Part shown: positions 1 to 6,850 of the stretch, one piece after another
How the letters are laid out: the number at the start of each line of letters is the position of its first letter
Numbering within the stretch: the first letter of the stretch is position 1
NCBI GenBank assembly: GCA_010025655.1
Contig: RGSV01000043.1
Location: 1 to 8,189 of the forward strand
Origin: Acidimicrobiia bacterium
GTDB taxonomy: Bacteria; Actinomycetota; Acidimicrobiia; Acidimicrobiales; Ilumatobacteraceae
Length of the DNA stretch: 8,189 nucleotides
Direction of reading: 5' to 3'
Position numbers and translations under genes: made by a program
Notes under the pieces: model-generated
The model's input: only the letters and a program-made list of their open reading frames with translations
Told to the model about the DNA's origin: nothing
Database searches by the model: none

Positions 1-990
<990 letters not shown>

Positions 991-1017
991 CTGCCACCTC
1001 CCTCGACGGCAGCGGCC

Positions 1018-1611
1018 ATGAGCAACGACTCCACCACCTCGAATCCGGAGGGTGCCGACGGTGCATCCCCCCTCGCGCCTGACGCGCCCTCCGGTGAGGT
1101 GAAGAGCAGTGATGTTGCGCCGAGTGACGCGGCGTCGAGTGATGCGGCGTCGAGTGACAACGACGCGCCGCACGGCTTCGATGTGAGCGACGTGCTCGCT
1201 GCCGTCACCAAAGAGCGTGACGACTTCAAAGATTTGGCACTGCGCCTGCAGGCTGACTTCGAGAACTTCCGCAAGCGCGTGACGGCACAGGTGACCGATG
1301 ACGTCGACCGCGCCACCGCCAAACTTGTCGAATCGGTGCTGCCCGTGCTCGATGCGTGCGAAGCTGCCGCTGCACACGGTGTGCAGGGAATCGAGTCGGT
1401 GTGGTCATCGCTGCTCGGTGCATTGCAGAAACAGGGCCTCGAAGCGCTTGATTTGGCCGACAAGCCGTTCGATCCGGCGACTGCCGAAGCCGTAGTGCAC
1501 GAACCGAGTGACGGTTCGACGAGCGGGCCGATGGTCGTTGAGGTATTGCGCACGGGCTATCGCTGGAAGGGTCGCGTCGTGCGCGCCGCAATGGTCAAGG
1601 TGAAGGGCTGA
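1018..1611 (+). CDS. grpE: Nucleotide exchange factor GrpE
   Basis: GrpE releases ADP from DnaK and so resets the chaperone cycle; it acts as a dimer in the cytoplasm. The 197-residue protein starts with a disordered, acidic Ser/Ala/Asp tail (residues 1-52). A long coiled-coil helix follows, with the signature ADFENFRKR at 79-87, then LVESVLPVLDACEAA, and a C-terminal beta domain with KPFDPATAEAVVHEP and LRTGYRWKGRVVRAAMVKV (about 146-195), which contacts DnaK. The ATG at 1018 is the only usual start codon between the dnaK stop and the conserved region that keeps the tail. It is 27 nt after dnaK and in the same frame. No convincing Shine-Dalgarno precedes it, so it may depend on translational coupling to dnaK. 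The tail contains an in-frame 15-bp repeat. Identity is secure; the exact start is slightly less so. Confidence 0.95.
   Translation: MSNDSTTSNPEGADGASPLAPDAPSGEVKSSDVAPSDAASSDAASSDNDAPHGFDVSDVLAAVTKERDDFKDLALRLQADFENFRKRVTAQVTDDVDRATAKLVESVLPVLDACEAAAAHGVQGIESVWSSLLGALQKQGLEALDLADKPFDPATAEAVVHEPSDGSTSGPMVVEVLRTGYRWKGRVVRAAMVKVKG
1108..1152 (+). repeat. 15-bp in-frame tandem repeat, three copies, in the grpE tail
   Basis: Three adjacent 15-bp units lie at 1108-1122, 1123-1137 and 1138-1152. The last two differ at one base (AGTGACGCGGCGTCG and AGTGATGCGGCGTCG), and the first is more diverged. They encode SDVAP, SDAAS and SDAAS, followed by a partial fourth unit (SDNDA). Because the unit is a multiple of three, copy-number change would lengthen or shorten the disordered GrpE tail without breaking the frame. 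Confidence 0.8.
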
Positions 1612-1633
1612 GCACTCCTACGCACAACGAGTC

Positions 1634-1638
1634 GAGGA
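1634..1638 (+). promoter_or_regulatory. Ribosome binding site of dnaJ
   Basis: GAGGA lies 4 nt before the ATG at 1643, in the 31-nt grpE-dnaJ spacer. It supports that start, which also places the J domain at the usual distance from the N-terminus. Confidence 0.75.
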
Positions 1639-1642
1639 CACG

Positions 1643-2731
1643 ATGACTGCACAACGAGAGTGGTTCGAAAAGGACTACTACGCCGTGCTCGGCGTGCCGC
1701 AGAACGCGTCGGCAAAAGACATCACCAAGGCGTACCGCAAGTTGGCGCGTCAATATCACCCCGATGCCAACCCGAACAACGCTGCTGCCGAAGAGCGATT
1801 CAAGGAGGTTTCCGCCGCCTATGACGTGATCGGTAACGAAGACAAGCGTCGCGAGTACGACGAAGTTCGTCGTCTCGGTCCCGGTGCATTCGGTGGGCCA
1901 GGTGGCGGATCATTCCGCTTCGACATGGGCGACATGTCGGGGGCGGGCGGATTCGGTGACCTGCTCAACCAAATGTTTGGTGGTGCGCGTCGCAACGGCG
2001 CGGGGGTGGGTCCGCAGCGCGGCTCTGATCTCGAAGCCGCGCTCACCATCGACTTCGTCGATGCGGCAAAGGGTCTCACCACCACGCTGCATCTCACGTC
2101 AGAGGCTTCGTGCTCGACCTGCAACGGCTCGGGCGCACGCCCCGGCACGAGCCCCGTGCGCTGCACCACATGCAACGGCCGCGGCGTCACCGAGGTGAAC
2201 CAGGGCGGCTTTGCGTTCTCCACCCCGTGCAATCGATGTGGTGGTCGTGCCGTGGTGATCGAGCACCCGTGCGGCACATGTCGAGGCACCGGCGTCGAAA
2301 TGCGCAACCGCGAAGTCAAGGTGCGCGTGCCCGCCGGTGTCGACGACGGCACACGCATTCGCCTGAAGAGTCGTGGCGCGCCCGGTCGCAACGGTGGTCC
2401 GGCCGGCGACTTGTTCGTCATCTGCCGCGTGACGCCGCATCCACTCTTTACCCGCGACGGCCAGAACCTGCACGTGCGAGTACCTGTGTCGTTCACCTCC
2501 GCGGCACTCGGTGCTGACATCGACGTTCCGACCCTCGAGGGTGATCTCGTCACGCTGCGTCTGCGCCCCGGAACGCAACCAGGCAGTCGTCACCGCGTGA
2601 AGGGCCGCGGTATCACCGCCGACAAGGCGGTGGGTGATCTCATCGTCACCGTTGAGGTGACGGTACCGACATCGCTGACCAAAGAACAACGCGAAGCGTT
2701 ACTGGCATTCGCCAAGGAGGAGGCATCATGA
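1643..2731 (+). CDS. dnaJ: Co-chaperone DnaJ (Hsp40, type I with zinc finger)
   Basis: DnaJ delivers unfolded clients to DnaK and stimulates its ATPase. The 362-residue protein has the full type I layout. The J domain (about 10-75) contains DYYAVLGV and the essential HPD triad at 39-41. A Gly/Phe-rich stretch (about 77-115) includes GGPGGGSFRFDMG and LLNQMFGG. The zinc-binding region has Cys pairs at 157/160, 174/177, 196/199 and 210/213, and the two C-terminal beta domains run from about 220 to 355. Three of the four zinc motifs fit CxxCxGxG; the third is CNRCGGRA, with Ala for the last Gly, but all eight cysteines are kept, so zinc binding should be intact. The extra WFEKDYY N-terminus and the zinc region resemble actinobacterial DnaJ1, as expected beside dnaK and grpE. 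The TGA stop overlaps the hspR ATG by 4 nt. Confidence 0.98.
   Translation: MTAQREWFEKDYYAVLGVPQNASAKDITKAYRKLARQYHPDANPNNAAAEERFKEVSAAYDVIGNEDKRREYDEVRRLGPGAFGGPGGGSFRFDMGDMSGAGGFGDLLNQMFGGARRNGAGVGPQRGSDLEAALTIDFVDAAKGLTTTLHLTSEASCSTCNGSGARPGTSPVRCTTCNGRGVTEVNQGGFAFSTPCNRCGGRAVVIEHPCGTCRGTGVEMRNREVKVRVPAGVDDGTRIRLKSRGAPGRNGGPAGDLFVICRVTPHPLFTRDGQNLHVRVPVSFTSAALGADIDVPTLEGDLVTLRLRPGTQPGSRHRVKGRGITADKAVGDLIVTVEVTVPTSLTKEQREALLAFAKEEAS
2714..2723 (+). promoter_or_regulatory. Strong ribosome binding site of hspR inside the dnaJ end
   Basis: AAGGAGGAGG, an almost ideal Shine-Dalgarno, sits 4 nt before the ATG at 2728 and lies wholly within the last dnaJ codons. Together with the ATGA overlap it fixes the hspR start at 2728 rather than the in-frame ATG at 2761, and implies coupled translation of DnaJ and its repressor. 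Confidence 0.85.
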
Positions 2732-3120
2732 GCACCCAACCCAACCGCGACAACTACCGCATGGCGGTGTACGTCATCTCGGTGGCGGCCGAACTCGCGG
2801 GCATGCATCCGCAGACGCTGCGCAACTATGAGCGTGTCGGTTTGTTGCGCCCGGCGCGAACACAGGGCGGCAATCGTCGCTATAGCGACGCCGACATTCA
2901 ACTGCTGCAGCGCATCGCTCGTTTGGTTGACCTCGGTATGAATTTGGAAGGCATTCGCCATGTGCTCGAACTCGAAGCGCAGGTCGAAGAATTGCAGCGT
3001 GAAGTCGAGACATTACGCAGCCACATTGCGCGTGAGCGTGCGTCGCGTGGCGAACTCGTGCCCACTCGCCAGGTGTTGTCGGTGTTCACTCGCCGCTCGG
3101 GTTTTCTCGGAGACAGGTAA
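2728..3120 (+). CDS. hspR: Heat-shock transcriptional repressor HspR (MerR family)
   Basis: HspR is a MerR-type DNA-binding repressor that in actinobacteria binds HAIR inverted repeats before dnaK and clpB; in Streptomyces DnaK acts as its co-repressor. The 130-residue product has the winged helix-turn-helix at about 14-80: YVISVAAELAGMHPQTLRNYERVGLL (15-40), in two parts a typical HspR signature, then the wing TQGGNRRYS (45-53). A coiled-coil helix follows (about 88-112, EAQVEELQREVETLRSHIA) for dimerisation, then a short basic tail (VFTRRSGFLGDR) with no effector-binding domain, as expected for HspR. Its place as fourth gene of the dnaK operon makes negative autoregulation very likely. What differs from Streptomyces and Mycobacterium is that clpB follows directly in the same unit. 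I found no HAIR-like repeat in the window, so the operator is presumably upstream of dnaK. Confidence 0.95.
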   Translation: MSTQPNRDNYRMAVYVISVAAELAGMHPQTLRNYERVGLLRPARTQGGNRRYSDADIQLLQRIARLVDLGMNLEGIRHVLELEAQVEELQREVETLRSHIARERASRGELVPTRQVLSVFTRRSGFLGDR

Positions 3121-3123
3121 GGA
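3119..3123 (+). promoter_or_regulatory. Ribosome binding site deciding the clpB start
   Basis: AAGGA overlaps the hspR stop codon and lies 9 nt before the ATG at 3133. It is only 3 nt before the in-frame TTG at 3127, so the ATG is preferred as the clpB start. Confidence 0.65.
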
Positions 3124-3132
3124 CGTTTGACG

Positions 3133-5640
3133 ATGACCCTCGACCCGCGCACATGGACCGTGAAAACCAGCGAAGCCGTCTCGGCGGCGATGCAGGTGGC
3201 GGCTACAGCCGGACACCCTGAACTCATGCCACACCATCTTTTGGCTGAACTGGTGAAGCAAGACGGCACCGTCACCGCACCGCTCTTGACCAGGGTGGGG
3301 GTGCCCGTTACCAAAGTTGCCGAGAAGTGTGCGACTGCACTCGGCAAACTGCCGACGACCAAGGGTGGTGCAGAGCCCCGGCTTGGTCGCGAACTGGCTT
3401 CGGTGTTCGCGGAGGCTGCTGAAACACAGAGCGAGTTCAAGGATGACTTTCTCTCGGTCGAGTTGCTCGTTGTGGCGATGCACGAGATCGTGGGTGTAGC
3501 GCGCGACGAGATGTTGGCAGCACTCAAGGCGGTACGCGGTTCGCACCGCGTGACCTCGCAGAACCCCGAAGATCAGTTTCAGGCGCTCGAGAAGTACAGC
3601 GTCGATCTCACCGCGCGTGCTCGCGACGGAAAGATCGACCCCGTCATTGGCCGCGACGAAGAGATTCGTCGGGTGGTGCAGGTGTTGTCGCGCCGCACGA
3701 AGAACAACCCGATCCTCATCGGTGAACCTGGCGTCGGCAAGACGGCAATCGTCGAAGGCCTTGCCCAGCGCATTGCCTCTGGTGATGTTCCCGAGGGGCT
3801 CAAGTCAAAACGATTGTTGTCACTCGACCTCGGGGCGATGCTTGCGGGTGCGAAGTATCGCGGCGAGTTCGAAGAGCGGCTCAAGGCAGTGCTCAAAGAA
3901 ATCATCGACGCTGGCGGCGAGGTCATCACCTTCGTGGATGAGATTCACAACTTGGTCGGTGCTGGTGGCGCCGAGGGCGCGATGGACGCCGGCAACATGG
4001 TGAAGCCGATGTTGGCGCGTGGCGAGCTGCGCATGATTGGTGCGACGACACTCGACGAATACCGCACGCATGTAGAGAAAGACGCCGCCCTCGAGCGACG
4101 CTTCCAACAGGTGTACGTCGGTGAGCCGAGCGTTGAAGACACCATCGGCATCTTGCGCGGGTTGAAGGAACGTTACGAGGTGCACCACGGTGTACGCATT
4201 CAAGACAACGCCCTCGTGAGTGCGGCGGTGTTGTCGAATCGCTATCTCACCAATCGGTTTCTCCCCGATAAGGCCATCGACCTTGTCGATGAGGCCGCCA
4301 GCAAACTGCGCATCGAGATCGACTCGATGCCAACGGAGATTGACGTGGTTGAGCGACGCATTCTGCAGTTGCAGATCGAGAAAGTCGCACTCGCCAAAGA
4401 GACCGATGCAGCGAGCAAAGAACGGCTGAGCGCACTCGAGAGCGAACTCGCCGAATTGAGCGCGCAGTCCGCCACGATGAAACAACAGTGGCAGGCCGAG
4501 AAACAGGGCATCAGCGCAGTGCGCACGCTGAAAGAAGAACTTGACACCTTGCGCCAGCAGGCCGAGCGTGAGAGCAACTTAGAAAAGAAGTCTGAGTTGA
4601 TCTATGGGCGTATTCCCGAGTTGGAGCGCCGCATCGCAACCGCGACAGAAAGCCCTGCAGTAGCGACTGGCGAACCGCGCATGCTGAAAGAAGAAGTCGA
4701 TGCCGAAGACATCGCCGAAGTGGTGGCGAAGTGGACCGGCATCCCGGTGTCGCGCCTGATGGAAGGCGAGATGCACAAGTTGGTGCACCTCGAAGAACTG
4801 TTGCACCAGCGAGTGGTTGGCCAAGACGCCGCAGTCACCGTGGTGGCCAACGCGATTCGCCGCAGTCGTGCGGGGTTGTCTGACCCCAATCGGCCGATCG
4901 GGTCGTTCATGTTCCTCGGCCCGACGGGTGTCGGCAAGACCGAACTCGCACGGGCACTCGCGTCGTTTCTCTTCGATGATGAGAAGGCCATCGTGCGCAT
5001 CGACATGGGCGAATACTCCGAGAAGCACTCGGTGAGTCGTCTCGTCGGTGCACCCCCTGGGTACGTCGGTTACAACGAGGGCGGTCAGCTCACCGAGGCG
5101 GTGCGTCGCCGCCCCTACAGCGTCGTGCTGCTCGATGAAATCGAAAAGGCAAACCCCGAGGTGTTCAACACCTTGCTGCAGGTGCTCGACGACGGTCGTC
5201 TCACCGACGGCCAGGGTCGCACCGTCGACTTCACCAACACGATCCTCATCATGACGAGCAACCTGCCAGTCGAGCCGATCGACTACTTCAAACCCGAGTT
5301 CGTGAACCGCATCGACGAGATCGTGCGTTTCGCGCCGCTCACTCGCAATGACCTCGGCGCCATCGTCGAGATCCAACTGCAGTACCTCATCGACCGACTT
5401 GCCGAGCGACGCATCACGCTGGCCGTCACGCCAGCCGCACGACTCGTACTTGCTGATCGTGGCTACGATGCCGAGTTCGGCGCCAGACCGCTGAAGCGGT
5501 TGATTCAGCGAGAGATTGCCGACCCGGCGGCCTTGTTGTTGCTTGAAGGCAAGGTGTCAGAGGCAACGGGCAACGCGATGATCATCGTTGATGTGGTTGA
5601 CGGTGCGCTCTCAGTGAACCCGAGCGACGCCGCACACTAA
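3133..5640 (+). CDS. clpB: Protein disaggregase ClpB (Hsp100, AAA+)
   Basis: ClpB is a hexameric ATPase that threads aggregated proteins through its pore and hands them to DnaK. From the ATG it has 835 residues (family about 850-870). In order: the Clp N-domain (about 5-142); NBD1 with Walker A GEPGVGKT (197-204), pore-loop KYRG (Tyr242) and Walker B FVDE (Asp269-Glu270); the coiled-coil M domain (about 390-505), which marks ClpB and docks DnaK; and NBD2 with Walker A GPTGVGKT (596-603), pore GYVGY, Walker B LLDE (Asp668-Glu669), sensor-1 Asn710 and sensor-2 GARPLKR (Arg785). All catalytic residues are present. The oddity is the stretch after TSN710: only about seven residues (PVEPIDY) separate TSNL from [10 protein letters not shown], where E. 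coli ClpB has about 28. This accounts for the short length. It starts 12 nt after hspR, so it should be induced with dnaK. Confidence 0.98.
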   Translation: MTLDPRTWTVKTSEAVSAAMQVAATAGHPELMPHHLLAELVKQDGTVTAPLLTRVGVPVTKVAEKCATALGKLPTTKGGAEPRLGRELASVFAEAAETQSEFKDDFLSVELLVVAMHEIVGVARDEMLAALKAVRGSHRVTSQNPEDQFQALEKYSVDLTARARDGKIDPVIGRDEEIRRVVQVLSRRTKNNPILIGEPGVGKTAIVEGLAQRIASGDVPEGLKSKRLLSLDLGAMLAGAKYRGEFEERLKAVLKEIIDAGGEVITFVDEIHNLVGAGGAEGAMDAGNMVKPMLARGELRMIGATTLDEYRTHVEKDAALERRFQQVYVGEPSVEDTIGILRGLKERYEVHHGVRIQDNALVSAAVLSNRYLTNRFLPDKAIDLVDEAASKLRIEIDSMPTEIDVVERRILQLQIEKVALAKETDAASKERLSALESELAELSAQSATMKQQWQAEKQGISAVRTLKEELDTLRQQAERESNLEKKSELIYGRIPELERRIATATESPAVATGEPRMLKEEVDAEDIAEVVAKWTGIPVSRLMEGEMHKLVHLEELLHQRVVGQDAAVTVVANAIRRSRAGLSDPNRPIGSFMFLGPTGVGKTELARALASFLFDDEKAIVRIDMGEYSEKHSVSRLVGAPPGYVGYNEGGQLTEAVRRRPYSVVLLDEIEKANPEVFNTLLQVLDDGRLTDGQGRTVDFTNTILIMTSNLPVEPIDYFKPEFVNRIDEIVRFAPLTRNDLGAIVEIQLQYLIDRLAERRITLAVTPAARLVLADRGYDAEFGARPLKRLIQREIADPAALLLLEGKVSEATGNAMIIVDVVDGALSVNPSDAAH

Positions 5641-5675
5641 GACTCGCCGCACACTAAGGTTCGCCGCGCGTCAAG
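5628..5675. repeat. Three-copy 17-bp tandem repeat across both convergent stop codons
   Basis: CGCCGCACACTAAG occurs exactly at 5628-5641 and 5645-5658, and a diverged third copy, CGCCGCGCGTCAAG, lies at 5662-5675; the period is 17 bp. Copy 1 contains the clpB TAA stop (5638-5640). Copy 3 contains the stop of the minus-strand HisD-like gene (5671-5673). The array fills the whole 30-bp gap between the two genes. It probably arose by local slippage or duplication; whether it does anything is unknown. Confidence 0.8.
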
Positions 5676-6627
5676 ACGTGTTGCGTTCACGCAGCGCGTT
5701 GCCGTGGGCCACAAAGCCCTCGTGATCGGCAAGCGCCTCGATGGTCGGGCGCATCCGTCGCAGGGCGGCGCCGTTACTCGTCGCCACCGCGGTCGACTTG
5801 AGGAACGCAGCAACAGTGATACCCGATGACACTGCTGCAAAGCCGCTCGTTGGTAGTGACGCTGGAACGCCGAGCACGAAATTGGCCGCCGAGAACGGCG
5901 TGTCTTGGCCGACGAGAATTTCACCAGCGTTCGTGATGCGCGAGACCACGTCGTCGCATCGCTGCGGCGCCAGGGCGAGTTGCAGGTGTTCTGGCGCGAA
6001 TGCGTTCACGACGTCGCACGCCTCCGCCAGCGTTGCGACGAGTAGTACACCGCCGTTGGTGCCCAGTGCCGCACGTGCTGCAGTTGCTCGTTGTGGTGGT
6101 AGTGCGGTGATGAACTTCGCAAGGTGCGCATCAATCTCATCGACGACGCTGCGGTCGGTGGCCACCAACACCACGGTCGAATCTTCGCCGTGTTCTGCTT
6201 CAATCAAGAGGTCAAGCGCAGCGCGTCGCGCGTCTGTCGAATCGTCAGCCACCATCATCGCCTCGGTCGGCCCGAGCACCATCATCGTCGACACACCGTG
6301 CCGTTGCATTTCCACCTGAGCCGCGGTCACCGCGGGGCTACCTGGGCCAACGATCTTGCGCACGGGGGCGATGCGTTGCGTACCGAAACCCAAAGCCGCG
6401 ATACCGGCTGGGCCGTTGGCTCGATATACCTGAGTGATGCCGAGCATGCGACATATGACGAGCACGGCGGGGTCGACGTTCCCGTCACCGTTCGGCAACG
6501 GTGGCACGAGTAAGGAAATGTTGGGCACCCCTGCGACGACGGCAGGCACGGCAAGTTGATAGGCCACCGACGGATAACTTGCCTTGCCACCGGGCACGAA
6601 TAAGCCGGCCGACGCGATGGGTGACAT
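5671..6627 (-). CDS. Histidinol dehydrogenase (HisD) family protein, N-terminally truncated, probably decaying
   Basis: HisD oxidises L-histidinol to histidine with NAD+ and zinc. The 318 residues from ATG 6627 align with the family from its GLFVPGGKASYPS motif (8-20) to the C-terminal HGNALRER. Also visible are GPGS (94-97, usually GPGN), GPTEAMMVADD (119-129) and APEHLQLA (211-218). Glu213-His214 match the catalytic Glu326/His327 of E. coli HisD. Of the four zinc ligands, His146 and His308 are kept, but Gln259 is Glu143 and Asp360 is Asn249; His367 of the NHVLPT motif is Ala256. True HisD function is therefore doubtful; it may belong to a paralogous dehydrogenase subfamily. About 100-120 N-terminal residues are missing, including part of the first Rossmann domain. 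GGAGA (6632-6636) before the ATG could still allow translation. It lies tail-to-tail with clpB. Family assignment is firm; function is not. It may equally be read as a pseudogene. Confidence 0.75.
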   Translation of the reverse strand: MSPIASAGLFVPGGKASYPSVAYQLAVPAVVAGVPNISLLVPPLPNGDGNVDPAVLVICRMLGITQVYRANGPAGIAALGFGTQRIAPVRKIVGPGSPAVTAAQVEMQRHGVSTMMVLGPTEAMMVADDSTDARRAALDLLIEAEHGEDSTVVLVATDRSVVDEIDAHLAKFITALPPQRATAARAALGTNGGVLLVATLAEACDVVNAFAPEHLQLALAPQRCDDVVSRITNAGEILVGQDTPFSAANFVLGVPASLPTSGFAAVSSGITVAAFLKSTAVATSNGAALRRMRPTIEALADHEGFVAHGNALRERNTS

Positions 6628-6757
6628 CTTTTCTCCGACGCGTGCGCCGGGCTCGATTTCGATCGACCAGTCGCCAAGTCGGGTGCGCAGTGCCTCGTTG
6701 AACCCGTTCGCCAGGGCTCATCGTGGCCCACTCGCGGCGGCGAAGCACGGCGTTCAC
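6628..6757 (-). pseudogene. Out-of-frame 5' remnant of the HisD-like gene
   Basis: In the frame of the HisD-like gene, reading continues upstream of ATG 6627 with FNEALRTRLGDW then SIEIEPGARVGEK. This is the stretch that normally precedes the GLYVPGG motif in HisD proteins. It then meets TGA at 6718-6720, with no ATG, GTG or TTG before that. In another frame, GTG 6757 begins VNAVLRRREWATMSPGER, which looks like a protein N-terminus and sits directly behind a leaderless-type -10 box. The reading frame therefore appears to have lost an internal segment, plus a frameshift around 6700-6720. The join is inferred by eye; the homology of the 6628-6705 stretch is the better supported part. Confidence 0.5.
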
Positions 6758-6763
6758 GTCACG

Positions 6764-6769
6764 AAACTA
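6764..6769 (-). promoter_or_regulatory. Putative -10 box of a leaderless promoter for the HisD-like gene
   Basis: On the minus strand TAGTTT fits the actinobacterial TAnnnT -10 consensus. It is followed after exactly 6 nt by GTG at 6757-6755, the spacing typical of leaderless transcripts. No clear -35 box is seen. It supports GTG 6757 as the ancestral start of the now disrupted gene. Confidence 0.45.
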
Positions 6770-6778
6770 TCGGTGAAC

Positions 6779-6830
6779 ACACACGTTTCTGCGTGAGACC
6801 ACTGACTGGCGAGTAGCGTAAACACACGTT
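6779..6830. repeat. Pair of 9-bp direct repeats in the divergent spacer
   Basis: ACACACGTT occurs at 6779-6787 and 6822-6830, 43 bp apart (about four helical turns), between the HisD-like gene and purA. The copies share extra flanking A residues. They flank the likely promoter elements and could be an operator pair, or may be coincidence. Confidence 0.4.
6793..6819 (+). promoter_or_regulatory. Tentative purA promoter
   Basis: TAGCGT at 6814-6819 fits TAnnnT. The best upstream hexamer is the poor GTGAGA at 6793-6798 with a 15-nt gap. It would start transcription around 6826, leaving a short leader with the Shine-Dalgarno at 6840. The -10 is plausible; the -35 is weak. Confidence 0.35.
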
Positions 6831-6839
6831 CCCTAGCGC

Positions 6840-6845
6840 GAGGAG
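6840..6845 (+). promoter_or_regulatory. Ribosome binding site of purA
   Basis: GAGGAG ends 5 nt before the ATG at 6851 and supports that start, which gives the canonical PurA N-terminus. Confidence 0.8.
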
Positions 6846-6850
6846 CGTGC

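Noticed and set aside
2228..2251. Loss of the third zinc motif in DnaJ (CNRCGGRA)
   Set aside because: Both cysteines remain; only the last glycine is changed, a minor variation unlikely to abolish zinc binding.
3127..3129. TTG as the clpB start codon
   Set aside because: It lies only 3 nt after AAGGA; the ATG at 3133 has proper spacing and the same frame.
3515..3530. ACTCAAG inside clpB as half of an HspR HAIR operator
   Set aside because: There is no matching CTTGAGT at the required 7-bp spacing and it is an ordinary Leu-Lys codon context. No complete HAIR or CIRCE element was found anywhere in the window.
5676..5700. Possible intrinsic terminator between clpB and the HisD-like gene
   Set aside because: Stems are only 4 bp (CGTG/CACG, TGCG/CGCA), there is no T-run, and the sequence is inside the coding end of the HisD-like gene.
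5741..6319. 192-codon plus-strand open frame opposite the HisD-like gene
   Set aside because: Ser/Thr/Ala-rich shadow frame without domain features; the minus strand shows clear HisD-family motifs over the same span.
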